A DNA stretch of 64,000 bases. Source: SpSt-398 sp041752235. Its GTDB lineage: Bacteria > Bacteroidota > Bacteroidia > Chitinophagales > Chitinophagaceae. The stretch lies in NCBI GenBank assembly GCA_041752235.1, contig JBGSHM010000007.1, positions 1 to 64,000 of the forward strand, written 5' to 3'. Shown here piece by piece: positions 36,623-45,066 of the stretch. The notes under the pieces were generated by a model, which worked only from the letters and a program-made list of their open reading frames with translations, did not search any database and was not told the DNA's origin. A program made the position numbers and the translations under genes. Positions within the stretch are counted from its first letter, which is position 1. Every line of letters begins with the position of its first letter.

Positions 36623-36847
36623 TCAGTATTCGTCTTCGTTGAAAAGAAAATCTTCCTGAGAAGGGTAGTCAGGCCAAATGTCTTCAATGCTCTCATACAC
36701 TTCGCCACCTTCGTCTTCCAACTCCTGCAGATTCTCCACCACTTCAATCGGTGCACCGCTACGGATCGAGTAGTCGATCAGCTCATCTTTAGTGGCCGGC
36801 CAGGGCGCATCTTCCAGGTAGGAGGCTAATTCTAAGTTCCAAAACAT
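36623..36847 (-). CDS. DUF2795 small acidic protein
   Basis: 74 residues: MFWNLELASYLEDAPWPATK opens a compact domain with TKDELIDYSIRSGAP and VVENLQELEDEGG, and an acidic tail (DIWPDYPSQEDFLFNEDEY). This is the DUF2795 family, very conserved in Bacteroidota and of unknown function. It has its own consensus promoter and terminator, so it is a single-gene transcript with a leader of about 60 nt. Confidence 0.85.
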   Translation of the reverse strand: MFWNLELASYLEDAPWPATKDELIDYSIRSGAPIEVVENLQELEDEGGEVYESIEDIWPDYPSQEDFLFNEDEY

Positions 36848-36914
36848 GGCTATATAGGATTTAAAGTTTTAATAATCAATGGGTAAAAAGAAACCGGGTA
36901 CTCCAAATTTTCGG

Positions 36915-36945
36915 CAAATGTAGCTTTAATAACGAATTTTCCAAA
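36915..36945 (-). promoter_or_regulatory. Promoter of the DUF2795 gene
   Basis: Minus strand TTTG (36945-36942), 19 bp, TACATTTG (36922-36915): an exact -33/-7 pair. It explains the stand-alone expression of the 74-residue gene. The rest of the 216-bp gap to the ABC gene shows no repeat. Confidence 0.75.
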
Positions 36946-37063
36946 TCATTAGTTTCAACATTCCCCTCAAGAGATTCCTAAAATCAGTCCAACCCTTTTT
37001 CGCTATTTTGTGAACAGATCGGTCTGATCATTCAATTGATTAACAGAAAGGAAAAGATGCTGC

Positions 37064-37714
37064 ATGTTATCGGGTAAAAATTTATTTAAAAGTTATGGCT
37101 CCCTTCCGGTTGTAAGGGGGGTGGATATCCAGGTAAATAAGGGGGAGATCGTAAGCATTGTGGGTTCCTCCGGGGCGGGAAAAAGCACCCTGCTGCATAT
37201 CCTGGGATCCCTCGACCGACCCGATGAGGGCGAGGTCACCCTGAATGGCACTTCCCTGCATGCCCTTACGCCCCGGAAACTGGCTGCTTTTCGCAACTGT
37301 CATATCGGGTTTATCTTCCAGTTTCACCATTTACTACCTGAGTTTAGTGCCGTGGAAAATGTCTGTATTCCTGGTTGGCTTTCCGGTGAGAAAAAGAAGG
37401 AAACTGAAAAAAGGGCCATTGAATTACTTGAACTTTTGGGGTTGGGACAAAGGCTGGAAAACAAACCCAATCAACTTTCGGGTGGGGAACAGCAACGGGT
37501 AGCCGTGGCCCGTGCTTTGATCAATCGGCCGGATATTGTTTTTGCGGACGAACCCACCGGTAACCTGGATAGTATCAATGCAGGGGAACTTCATCAACTT
37601 TTTATCCAGTTGCGTGATCGGTTTCAACAAACCTTTTTGATCGTTACCCATAACGAAACACTCGCCGCCAAAAGCGACCGTGTCCTTTACATGAAGGACG
37701 GAAAGATCAATTGA
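37064..37714 (+). CDS. ABC transporter ATP-binding protein, LolD/MacB type
   Basis: 216 residues. Walker A GSSGAGKST, Q-loop in GFIFQFHHLLPEF, signature LSGGEQQRV, Walker B VFADEPTGNLD, H-loop VTHN. The FQFHHLLPEFSA stretch is like LolD, the lipoprotein-release ATPase, and LolD is the best guess, but no LolC/E or MacB-type permease gene lies next to it. It starts at ATG 37064 and converges with the cobalamin adenosyltransferase gene. Confidence 0.88.
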   Translation: MLSGKNLFKSYGSLPVVRGVDIQVNKGEIVSIVGSSGAGKSTLLHILGSLDRPDEGEVTLNGTSLHALTPRKLAAFRNCHIGFIFQFHHLLPEFSAVENVCIPGWLSGEKKKETEKRAIELLELLGLGQRLENKPNQLSGGEQQRVAVARALINRPDIVFADEPTGNLDSINAGELHQLFIQLRDRFQQTFLIVTHNETLAAKSDRVLYMKDGKIN

Positions 37715-37721
37715 CAGGGGA

Positions 37722-38279
37722 TTAACGTGGCTTCCAGGGAATCTCCGGCGTTTGGGTAAGATGTCCGGCATAGCGCGCCAATACAAAAAGATAATCACTT
37801 AACCGGTTGAGGTATTGTATCACCAGGGGTGCTACTTCGGCGCTTTCTTCCTGTAGCCTGACCACGCAGCGTTCGGCCCTTCGGCCTACACAGCGGGCAA
37901 TATGAAGCTGGGATATAGTGGGGTGTCCGCCAGGAAGAATAAAATTTTTCATTTCAGGCAGCACCGATTCCATCCGGTCGATCTCATTTTCCAATAAGGT
38001 GACATCTGATTCTTTCAGATCGGGTAAACGCAGTTTGGGTTCTTTTTCAGGATCACAGGCCAGCGAGGAACCAACGGTGAATAATCGGTCCTGGACCTCC
38101 AGCAACTGACTACGCGAGGCCTCATCCGTTAGTAAATCCCGGCATAGACCGATATGGGAGTTCAATTCATCCACCGTACCATAGGCTTCTATACGCAAAT
38201 GGCTCTTTACCACTTTGGTGCCACCAAGCAGCGAAGTGGTTCCTTTATCTCCGACACGGGTATAGATCTTCATTGACAT
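37722..38279 (-). CDS. Cob(I)yrinic acid a,c-diamide adenosyltransferase, PduO type
   Basis: About 185 residues from ATG 38279 (ATG 38273 also possible). It transfers the 5'-deoxyadenosyl group of ATP to cobalamin. Marks: YTRVGDKGTTSLLGGTKV (ATP binding), KSHLRIEAYGTVDELN, FILPGGHPTISQLHIARCV-GRRAER with the substrate-binding Arg residues. It sits between two ABC ATPase genes without other cobalamin genes. Its 3' end is seven bases from the ABC gene stop. Confidence 0.92.
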   Translation of the reverse strand: MSMKIYTRVGDKGTTSLLGGTKVVKSHLRIEAYGTVDELNSHIGLCRDLLTDEASRSQLLEVQDRLFTVGSSLACDPEKEPKLRLPDLKESDVTLLENEIDRMESVLPEMKNFILPGGHPTISQLHIARCVGRRAERCVVRLQEESAEVAPLVIQYLNRLSDYLFVLARYAGHLTQTPEIPWKPR

Positions 38280-38362
38280 TTCCTGACTGTATTGGTCTGT
38301 GACAACAAATATCCCCAAAGAAAGGTTGAATGAAGGGGGGAATGAGTGAAAGTTTTACACAA

Positions 38363-39073
38363 TCAATGATGAATATGAATGCCCAGGTTCTCATTTTTCT
38401 TATCGCTTTCGATCATTCCGTCACGGAGACGCACGATGCGATGGGCATGATTGGCAATATCTTCTTCATGGGTAACAAGCACGATGGTATTGCCATCGGC
38501 ATGGATCTTATCAAAGATCTCCATGATCTCGTAGGAAGTTTTGGTATCCAGGTTACCGGTAGGCTCATCGGCCAGGATCAGGGAGGGGTTGTTGACCAGG
38601 GCCCTTGCGATGGCTACACGTTGACATTGTCCACCCGATAATTCATTGGGCTTATGATGCGAACGGTCGGTCAGGTTCACGAGGTCCAGCACATGTAGGG
38701 CTTTTTCATCCCGTTGCTTTTTACCGATACCGGAATACACCAGGGGCAGGGCCACATTTTCCAGCGCCGTGAGACGAGGGAGCAGGTTGAACTGTTGGAA
38801 TACAAACCCGATCTCTTTATTACGCACTTCAGCCAGGTCATTGTCCTGCATCTTGCTTACATCCTTTCCATTCAGGATATAGGAGCCACCCGTTGGGGAA
38901 TCGAGACATCCGATGATATTCATCAAGGTACTTTTTCCCGAACCCGAAGGACCCATCAACGCCACATATTCATTGCGCAAAATATCCAGGGAAATGCCTT
39001 TGAGAACCGGCAATTCCATTTTCCCCATGAAATAACTCTTGAGAATGCCTTCGAGGTGAATAATGCTGCTCAT
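38363..39073 (-). CDS. ABC transporter ATP-binding protein, MacB/FtsE-like
   Basis: 236 residues. Walker A GPSGSGKST, signature LSGGQCQRV, Walker B LILADEPTGNLD, H-loop VTHE. EVRNKEIGFVFQQFNLLPRL is the Q-loop region of the MacB/LolD clade. The permease is not adjacent; export of a macrolide-like compound or lipoprotein cannot be distinguished. It lies 12 bp downstream of gatC on the same strand, so it may be transcribed with it. Confidence 0.88.
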   Translation of the reverse strand: MSSIIHLEGILKSYFMGKMELPVLKGISLDILRNEYVALMGPSGSGKSTLMNIIGCLDSPTGGSYILNGKDVSKMQDNDLAEVRNKEIGFVFQQFNLLPRLTALENVALPLVYSGIGKKQRDEKALHVLDLVNLTDRSHHKPNELSGGQCQRVAIARALVNNPSLILADEPTGNLDTKTSYEIMEIFDKIHADGNTIVLVTHEEDIANHAHRIVRLRDGMIESDKKNENLGIHIHH

Positions 39074-39085
39074 GACTATTGTGGA

Positions 39086-39376
39086 TTATCGTTTGATCAC
39101 TTTTGGTACACGAAAAAAAGTAGTGGGCTGCCCGGGGGCATTCCGCAAGGCTTCTTCGTTTGTCACCGATCCTTTTACCACATCCTCCCGCAGCACATTT
39201 ACTTCCTCCGACATGTGGAGGAGGGGCGGGATACCTGTGGTGTCCAGTTCATTCAATTTTTCAACAAATTGGATCATCCGTTGCAGGTCGTCTTTGATGG
39301 CTTCCTTTTCTGCCGGGTCAAATTCCAGGCGGGCCAGGTGCGCGATCTTTTCAACCAGTGCAGGGGTGACTTCCAT
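39086..39376 (-). CDS. gatC: Asp/Glu-tRNA amidotransferase subunit GatC
   Basis: About 96 residues from ATG 39376. GatC stabilises GatA in the amidotransferase that makes Gln-tRNA or Asn-tRNA. Signatures: VEKIAHLARLEFDPAEKE, MIQFVEKLNELDT and the C-terminal APGQPTTFFRVPKVI, all typical. The TTG/ATG at 39394 upstream lies beyond the -7 box. The start is four bases after TATATTTG. gatA and gatB are not in the window. Confidence 0.92.
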   Translation of the reverse strand: MEVTPALVEKIAHLARLEFDPAEKEAIKDDLQRMIQFVEKLNELDTTGIPPLLHMSEEVNVLREDVVKGSVTNEEALRNAPGQPTTFFRVPKVIKR

Positions 39377-39380
39377 GTCG

Positions 39381-39388
39381 CAAATATA
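39381..39388 (-). promoter_or_regulatory. -7 box of gatC
   Basis: TATATTTG on the minus strand, exact consensus, four bases (CGAC) before ATG 39376. The 14 bases TGGTCTATATTTGC are identical to the trpS side. Confidence 0.65.
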
Positions 39389-39555
39389 GACCATGATTTT
39401 AGGATTATTTGATTTTTAGGATGGGGGGATTTTACCGCCAGGACGCAATGACGCAAGGGAACGCCAGGTCTTGGCGCAACTTAGCGTCTTTGCGTCCTGG
39501 CGGTTAAATCCCCAATCCCCCAATCCTGAAATCCTGAAATCCACAAATCCTGGTC

Positions 39556-39563
39556 TATATTTG
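39556..39563 (+). promoter_or_regulatory. -7 box of trpS
   Basis: TATATTTG, exact consensus, followed by CCCCCTT and ATG 39571. A CTG at the -33 distance (19 bp upstream) is supplied by the repeat arm. Confidence 0.65.
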
Positions 39564-39570
39564 CCCCCTT

Positions 39571-40575
39571 ATGAACACTTCGAAACCCATTGTGATGAGT
39601 GGTATCCGCCCCACTGGTTTTCTACACCTGGGAAACTATTTCGGGGCCATGCGGAACTATGTGAAAATGCAGGATGAATACACTTGTTTTTTCATGGTGG
39701 CCGATCTGCATTCACTCACCACCCATCCGGATACCAAAGAACTCAAAGCAAACGTACAGCGTGTATTGGCCGAGAATATCGCCTGTGGACTTGACCCTGA
39801 TAAAGTGGCCCTCTATTGCCAGAGCCATGTGCATGAAACGGCTGAACTCTATCTCTACCTGAACATGCTATCCTATGTAGGTGAACTGGAAAAGACCACC
39901 ACCTTTAAAGACAAAGTGCGCCTGCAACCCCAGAATGTAAACACCGGATTACTCACCTATCCCGTACTGCAGGCTGCAGACATCATCCTGCATCGGGCTA
40001 CGCTGGTGCCGGTTGGTAAAGACCAGGAGCAGAACCTGGAAATGGCCCGCAACTTTGTGAACCGGTTTAATCATCGGTATGGTGAAACCTTTCCTGAACC
40101 CCAGGGATTCAACTATGGCGCCGAACTGATCAAAGTGCCCAGCCTGGACGGTACAGGCAAAATGAGCAAAAGCGAAAACCAGAACGCCACCCTTTACCTC
40201 GCCGATGAAGATGAGGTTATCCGCAAAAAGGTAATGAAGGCAAAAACGGATGCCGGTCCAACCCAACCCAATACCCCCAAACCTGATTATATCGAGAACC
40301 TGTTTCTGCTTATGAAACTGGTCAGTGCCCCGGAGGTGTTGGCCAAATTCAATCAGGATTATGATCAGGCCTCGATCCGCTATGGGGATATGAAAAAACA
40401 ACTGGCCGAAGACATGGTGGCCTTTATCGCCCCCATCCGGGAGAGGGTCAATCAGATCATCCACAACGAGAAATACCTGGCAGAGATCATGGAAAAAGGC
40501 GCGGAAAAGGCCCGTACCAGTGCCCGGGCCACGATGGCCCTGGTCAGACAGGCCATGGGATTGAATTATTATTAA
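39571..40575 (+). CDS. trpS: Tryptophan--tRNA ligase
   Basis: 334 residues, normal length. Charges tRNA(Trp). Class I motifs: HLGN (19-22) as the HIGH equivalent in SGIRPTGFLHLGNYFG, and KMSKS in DGTGKMSKSENQ. The GxxQ-like YPVLQAADIILHRATLVPVG and the C-terminal anticodon-binding helices are present. Its start lies seven bases after the -7 box. Confidence 0.97.
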   Translation: MNTSKPIVMSGIRPTGFLHLGNYFGAMRNYVKMQDEYTCFFMVADLHSLTTHPDTKELKANVQRVLAENIACGLDPDKVALYCQSHVHETAELYLYLNMLSYVGELEKTTTFKDKVRLQPQNVNTGLLTYPVLQAADIILHRATLVPVGKDQEQNLEMARNFVNRFNHRYGETFPEPQGFNYGAELIKVPSLDGTGKMSKSENQNATLYLADEDEVIRKKVMKAKTDAGPTQPNTPKPDYIENLFLLMKLVSAPEVLAKFNQDYDQASIRYGDMKKQLAEDMVAFIAPIRERVNQIIHNEKYLAEIMEKGAEKARTSARATMALVRQAMGLNYY

Positions 40576-40622
40576 TTCCCCTATCTTTAGCCCCCTTCAA
40601 AACTTTAAACCGGGACCTGGAA

Positions 40623-41258
40623 ATGGCCAAGATCAAGAAACCAAAACATATTGCCGTAGCAGGAAATATCGGCGCCGGAAAGACAACCCTCACTGAGATC
40701 CTTGCCAAACATTATAAATGGATACCCCAGTTTGAAGATGTGGACCATAACCCCTACCTCTATGATTTTTATGAGGATATGCCACGCTGGAGTTTTAACC
40801 TGCAGATCTATTTCCTCAACCGTCGCCTGCAACAGATCGTAGAGATCCACAAGGGTACTGAAACCGTGGTTCAAGACCGCACCATTTACGAAGACGCCAA
40901 CATCTTTGCCCCCAACCTGCATGAAATGGGGTTGATGAGCAAACGGGATTTTGATAATTATTTCGATTTCTTCCAAACACTTAAACAGATGGTGCAGCCC
41001 CCCGACCTGCTCATCTATCTGCGCGCCTCTGTGCCTACCCTCGTGGGTCAGATACAAAAACGTGGTCGCGAATATGAAGAAAACATCCGCCTCGATTACC
41101 TCAAGCGATTGAACGAGTACTACAACAAATGGATCGATAACTACAAAGAAGGGGAATTGCTCGTGATCGATGTGGACAAGAACAAATTTGCCGAGAATGA
41201 AGAACACCTGGGTGAGATCATCACCAAAGTGGATGCCCAGCTTTACGGTTTGTTCTGA
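40623..41258 (+). CDS. Deoxynucleoside kinase
   Basis: 211 residues. Salvage enzyme that phosphorylates deoxynucleosides. P-loop AVAGNIGAGKTTLTE, the substrate-site FEDVDHNPYLYDFYED and YFLNRRLQQI, the DRTIYED (ERS-like) motif at VVQDRTIYEDANIF, and LID Arg residues in QKRGREYEENIRLDYL. Specificity (dA/dG versus dC) is not evident. The convergent DUF922 gene overlaps its last 16 bp. A TATCTTTA box lies 33 bp before ATG. Confidence 0.9.
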   Translation: MAKIKKPKHIAVAGNIGAGKTTLTEILAKHYKWIPQFEDVDHNPYLYDFYEDMPRWSFNLQIYFLNRRLQQIVEIHKGTETVVQDRTIYEDANIFAPNLHEMGLMSKRDFDNYFDFFQTLKQMVQPPDLLIYLRASVPTLVGQIQKRGREYEENIRLDYLKRLNEYYNKWIDNYKEGELLVIDVDKNKFAENEEHLGEIITKVDAQLYGLF

Positions 41259-41812
41259 TTTCTATAGTCTGCATAAGGCGCAGATTCTTTCAACAGGCCT
41301 TCAATTTTTTCCAACCACTCTTCCTGGTTTTTGCGAAGGATGCTATGCTTTGTTTCGCGGTCATAGGTTTCCTGCATGGCATTTTCCTCTTTCATGGTCG
41401 ATTCGTAAATAGCTTGCAAACGGGTATTATAATCCTTGTCTCCACTTTTTTTAAAGGCATGTAATCGTTCGTGGAGTTTTCGGGCATGGTATTCAGTGAT
41501 GTCAAAATGCGCCTGTTCATGCGCCAGGATATAATCGGTTTGTGTCTTGCCCCAGGATTTCTTCTTATTGAAACGGCAAAGGATATTCCATTTCAGGTCA
41601 TTGTTGGAGAAACGAAAATCCACATGTATTTGAATTGAACTGAGAGCGGCCCGCTCGGTACCCAATTCAGGTTTGCCGGAGAAATCACTCCAGGTCAGCT
41701 TTCGGTCGGCAGACCAGTCAAGGTAATCATTGTCCGAAACGGTCGCCGTTCTGAAGTCGGAAAAGAAGGCGATCAGGAACAGGCCAAAAAGGGGTATCCA
41801 TCGGAACATCAT
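41243..41812 (-). CDS. DUF922-like putative metalloprotease, exported
   Basis: 189 residues with an N-terminal hydrophobic segment (WIPLFGLFLIAFFSD). LTWSDFSGKPELG opens the DUF922 domain, and ILAHEQAHFDITEYHARKL contains HExxH with a downstream acidic residue, which fits a zinc metalloprotease. A basic/acidic helical tail follows. No substrate is known. The gene converges with the deoxynucleoside kinase gene. Confidence 0.8.
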   Translation of the reverse strand: MMFRWIPLFGLFLIAFFSDFRTATVSDNDYLDWSADRKLTWSDFSGKPELGTERAALSSIQIHVDFRFSNNDLKWNILCRFNKKKSWGKTQTDYILAHEQAHFDITEYHARKLHERLHAFKKSGDKDYNTRLQAIYESTMKEENAMQETYDRETKHSILRKNQEEWLEKIEGLLKESAPYADYRNQNKP

Positions 41813-41837
41813 ACCCTAAATTAATCAGGAAATTGAT

Positions 41838-41886
41838 GTAATCCGTGTATTTAAAATCCAAATAATCCTTAAATCCTCAAATCAAG
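41838..41886. repeat. GGATT/ATCCGTG repeat remnant downstream of pckA
   Basis: Units AATCCGTGTA, AAATCCAAATAATCC, TTAAATCCTCAAATC repeat the GGATTTAAGGATT and ACGGATTAC families in one direction only (minus). It fills the gap between the pckA stop and the DUF922 start. Confidence 0.55.
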
Positions 41887-41887
41887 A

Positions 41888-43498
41888 TCAAATTTTTGTT
41901 TTCGGAGCGGCCTTTCTCACCTCCTCGCTCACCCCATCTGCATACTTCGCAAAATTGTCGATGAACAATTGCGCGAGTTTGATGGCCTGGGTATCATAGG
42001 CATCCCGATCGGCCCAGGTATAGCGGGGGTTGAGCAGGTTGACTGGCACCCCGGGACAACGTTTGGGCATCATGACGCCAAACAAGGGGTGCATTTCAAA
42101 TTCCTCTTCATTCAATTGGCCGTTGAGGGCGGCCGTGATCATAGCCCGGGTATAGGATAGTTTCATGCGCCGGCCTAAACCGTAAGGGCCACCGGTCCAG
42201 CCTGTATTGATCAGCCAGACATTTACATTATGCTCCTTCATTTTCCGTCCCAGCATTTCGGCATACCGACCGGGGTGAAGGGGGATAAACGGGGCGCCAA
42301 AGCAAGCGCTGAAAGTGGGCTTGGGTTCTGTGATACCGGCTTCTGTACCGGCGATCTTGGCGGTGTACCCGCTGATGAACTGGTACATGGCCTGTGCCGG
42401 GTTCAGTTTGGAAACCGGGGGCAATACCCCAAAGGCATCACAGGTAAGGAAAAAAATGTTCGTGGGTAATCCACCCACGGAGGGTTCTTGTGTGTTGCTA
42501 ATAAAGTGCAGGGGATAGGATACCCTGGTATTCTCGGTAATGCTGTCGTCGTCAAAATTGATCCGGTTGGTCCCCGGATAGAAAACCGTGTTCTCTACAA
42601 GGGCACCGGGGCGTATGGCATGAAAGATCTCGGGTTCTTTTTCTTCCGAGAGATTAATGCATTTGGCATAACACCCTCCTTCAAAATTAAAGATGCCGGT
42701 ATCGCTCCATCCATGTTCATCATCGCCGATCAGGCGGCGTTGCGGATCGGCACTCAACGTCGTTTTTCCCGTTCCACTCAATCCAAAGAAAATCGCGGTA
42801 TCACCGTCCTCACCCATATTCGCACTGCAATGCATGCTCAATACATTCATCTGTTGGGGAAGGATATAATTGAGAATGGTAAACACACCTTTTTTTGTTT
42901 CACCGGTATAACCCGAACCAGCAATGATGATGGTTTTATGTTTAAAGGAAACCAGGGAAACATTGTGCTGGCGGATACCACATTCTTTTGGGTCCAGTTT
43001 CAAACCAGGCGCGGAGATTACATGCCATTCCGCTTCGAAGGAATCGAGTTCCTCTTCTTCCGGACGCAGGAACATATTGTAGGCAAAAAGATTGGTCCAG
43101 GGCTTCTCATTGATCACCCTGACAGAGGTGCGGAATCGCGGATCAGCACATGCATAACAATCCCGTACCCAAAGCTCTTTTTGGGAATCCAGGTACTGGA
43201 TCACTTTATTATAAATGACGTCGTAGTATTTAGGATCGAGGGGAATGTTGAATTCATTCCAATTGACCGACTTATCGGTCATGGTATCCCGTATGATGAA
43301 CTTGTCTTTTGGAGAACGGCCCGTGAACTCTCCTGTATCGATCACCAGCGCACCGGTGTCATTCAAACGGCCTTCACCCAAGCGAAGAGTGTCGTCTGCC
43401 AACTCCTCAGGGCTGCTTTGGTAGTGAATACGCTCTGGACGTTTCAGGCCTAATTTGGCCAGGTTTTCGGTGGGTAGGGCAATGACATGTACTGACAT
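41888..43498 (-). CDS. pckA: Phosphoenolpyruvate carboxykinase (ATP)
   Basis: About 536 residues from ATG 43498; the frame extends to 43537 into the promoter. Converts oxaloacetate plus ATP to PEP, first step of gluconeogenesis. Marks: GLSGTGKTTLSADPQRRLIG-DDEHGW (P-loop and kinase motif 2), SLVSFKHKTIIIAGSGYTGETK, and the substrate Arg in YPLHFISNTQEPS. It has its own promoter and no partner gene. Confidence 0.96.
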   Translation of the reverse strand: MSVHVIALPTENLAKLGLKRPERIHYQSSPEELADDTLRLGEGRLNDTGALVIDTGEFTGRSPKDKFIIRDTMTDKSVNWNEFNIPLDPKYYDVIYNKVIQYLDSQKELWVRDCYACADPRFRTSVRVINEKPWTNLFAYNMFLRPEEEELDSFEAEWHVISAPGLKLDPKECGIRQHNVSLVSFKHKTIIIAGSGYTGETKKGVFTILNYILPQQMNVLSMHCSANMGEDGDTAIFFGLSGTGKTTLSADPQRRLIGDDEHGWSDTGIFNFEGGCYAKCINLSEEKEPEIFHAIRPGALVENTVFYPGTNRINFDDDSITENTRVSYPLHFISNTQEPSVGGLPTNIFFLTCDAFGVLPPVSKLNPAQAMYQFISGYTAKIAGTEAGITEPKPTFSACFGAPFIPLHPGRYAEMLGRKMKEHNVNVWLINTGWTGGPYGLGRRMKLSYTRAMITAALNGQLNEEEFEMHPLFGVMMPKRCPGVPVNLLNPRYTWADRDAYDTQAIKLAQLFIDNFAKYADGVSEEVRKAAPKTKI

Positions 43499-43522
43499 AG
43501 TCGTGGCAAGCTTTAAAGGGTA

Positions 43523-43567
43523 CAAAGGTATAATCAAAAGCCTTAGATGTACAAACGTATGTTCGTA
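43523..43567 (-). promoter_or_regulatory. pckA promoter with overlapping dyad
   Basis: Minus strand TTTG (43555-43552), 21 bp, TACCTTTG (43530-43523). An imperfect 18-bp dyad, TACAAACGTATGTTCGTA (43550-43567, 14 of 18 positions symmetric), covers the -33 element and could be a repressor or activator site. The regulator is unknown. The remaining 275-bp gap up to 43773 is AT-rich without a repeat. Confidence 0.6.
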
Positions 43568-43773
43568 TTTTTAGGTAGATAAAAAGTTAAAACATTGTAA
43601 ATTAGCTTCTTGGCATCCACCAAAAATAAAAGACCTTTGAATGGTTTTTAAGAAACCAGCGAGTTTGTTGAATGATTTATATTTTTTTAACTCCCTGGCT
43701 TTTAATACTTTTCCCCCTAATAACGCCTGAATTCTGTCTTTATTACCACAATTTTGCCCAAAAAACCGGCTAC

Positions 43774-45063
43774 ATGAAGTACCATCCCCTCGACCCCGCC
43801 TTGTTTACCAGCAACCGCGAACGTTTTGTCAAAGCCATGGAAAAGAACGCCATTGCCATCTTTGTCAGCAATGATGAAGTGCCCTCCAATGGAGACGCGA
43901 TTTATGGCTTCAAACAAAACAGCGATTTGTTCTGGTTATCCGGCGTAACGCAGGAAGACAGCATGGTCATCCTTTTTCCTGATAACCCTGATCCAAAATT
44001 CAGGGAGGTTCTTGTCCTCGTCCGACCCAACGAACTCAAGGAAAAATGGGATGGCAGACGGTTACGGGTAGCCGAAGCCCAGGCGATCAGTGGGATCAAG
44101 ACCATTGTATGGCTTGACGCTATAGATGCCTTGTTACAAACCTGGATTCACCTGGCAGATCATATTTATCTTGACAGCAATGAGAACGACCGGAAGGCCT
44201 CGCTGGTACGTACGCGTGATTATCGGTTCATTGATGACATGAAAAGCCGGTACCCATTACATTCCTATCTCCGCGCTGCGAAGATCATGAAGGAACTACG
44301 GGGAATAAAGACCGCCCACGAAATTGAAGTTGTACAAAAAGCAATTGATATCACGGATAACACCTTCCGTCGTTTATTGAAATTTATACGCCCGGGTGTG
44401 ATGGAATACGAGATCGAAGCAGAGATCTGGCATTCCTTCCTCTCCCAACGTGCCACCGCGCCTGCCTATGGAAGCATTATTGCCAGTGGTGACCGCGCAA
44501 GGACTTTGCATTATGTTTCCAATAATGCGGAATGCAAATCCGGTGAACTGATATTAATGGATTTTGGCGCTGAATACGGAGGTTATTGCGCCGACCTGAC
44601 ACGTACGGTTCCGGTCAATGGAAAATTCACCGCCCGCCAGAAGAAAGTATACAACGCCTGTCTTCATTTACATGACTATGCCAAAAGCATACTGAAACCT
44701 GGTATCACCGTTTTGGAATACACGGATAAAGTAGGAGAGGAAGCCACCAAAGAATTCCTGAAACTCGGATTGATCAGCAAGAGTGATGTGAAGAATGAGG
44801 ATCCCGAGAACCGCGCTTACCGCAAATATCTTTATCATGGTATTTCTCACCACCTGGGGGTAGATGTACATGACCTGGGCACCCGCACCGCGCCGGTGAA
44901 AGCAGGTATGCTCTTTACAGTGGAACCCGGTATTTATATTGAAGAAGAACAAATGGGCGTACGGATAGAGAACAATATCTGGCTTACCCGTAACGGGCAT
45001 AAAGACCTGATGAAGAATATCCCCATCACTGTAGAAGAGATCGAAACCCTGATGAAGAAATAA
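43774..45063 (+). CDS. Aminopeptidase P family protein (Xaa-Pro aminopeptidase)
   Basis: About 429 residues from ATG 43774; the open frame to 43672 codes for hydrophobic sequence but is not conserved and holds a CAATTTTG promoter-like box. N-terminal creatinase domain (AIAIFVSNDEVPSNGDA), then the pita-bread domain with metal ligands in LMDFGAEYGGYCADLTRTVP, YHGISHHLGVDVHD and FTVEPGIYIEEEQ. Removes N-terminal residues before Pro. Cytoplasmic. Followed 16 bp later by pssA. Confidence 0.92.
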   Translation: MKYHPLDPALFTSNRERFVKAMEKNAIAIFVSNDEVPSNGDAIYGFKQNSDLFWLSGVTQEDSMVILFPDNPDPKFREVLVLVRPNELKEKWDGRRLRVAEAQAISGIKTIVWLDAIDALLQTWIHLADHIYLDSNENDRKASLVRTRDYRFIDDMKSRYPLHSYLRAAKIMKELRGIKTAHEIEVVQKAIDITDNTFRRLLKFIRPGVMEYEIEAEIWHSFLSQRATAPAYGSIIASGDRARTLHYVSNNAECKSGELILMDFGAEYGGYCADLTRTVPVNGKFTARQKKVYNACLHLHDYAKSILKPGITVLEYTDKVGEEATKEFLKLGLISKSDVKNEDPENRAYRKYLYHGISHHLGVDVHDLGTRTAPVKAGMLFTVEPGIYIEEEQMGVRIENNIWLTRNGHKDLMKNIPITVEEIETLMKK

Positions 45064-45066
45064 GCT

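Larger units (their letters stand above)
39380..39564. repeat. 185-bp nested inverted repeat carrying both gatC and trpS promoters
   Basis: The outer arms begin GCAAATATAGACCATGATTT (left, 39380) and, read from the right end, GCAAATATAGACCAGGATTT. They continue with GGATT units, then with the inner GCGG-family core ACCGCCAGGACGCAATGACG / ACCGCCAGGACGCAAAGACG, meeting near 39470. The right arm has a 6-7-nt insertion. The ends contain the -7 boxes of gatC (minus) and trpS (plus). It is also copy 6 of the GCGG family (39430-39512). Confidence 0.88.

Noticed and set aside
42488..43453. 321-codon frame antisense to pckA
   Set aside because: pckA is certain on the other strand with its own promoter; the antisense frame has no recognisable domain.
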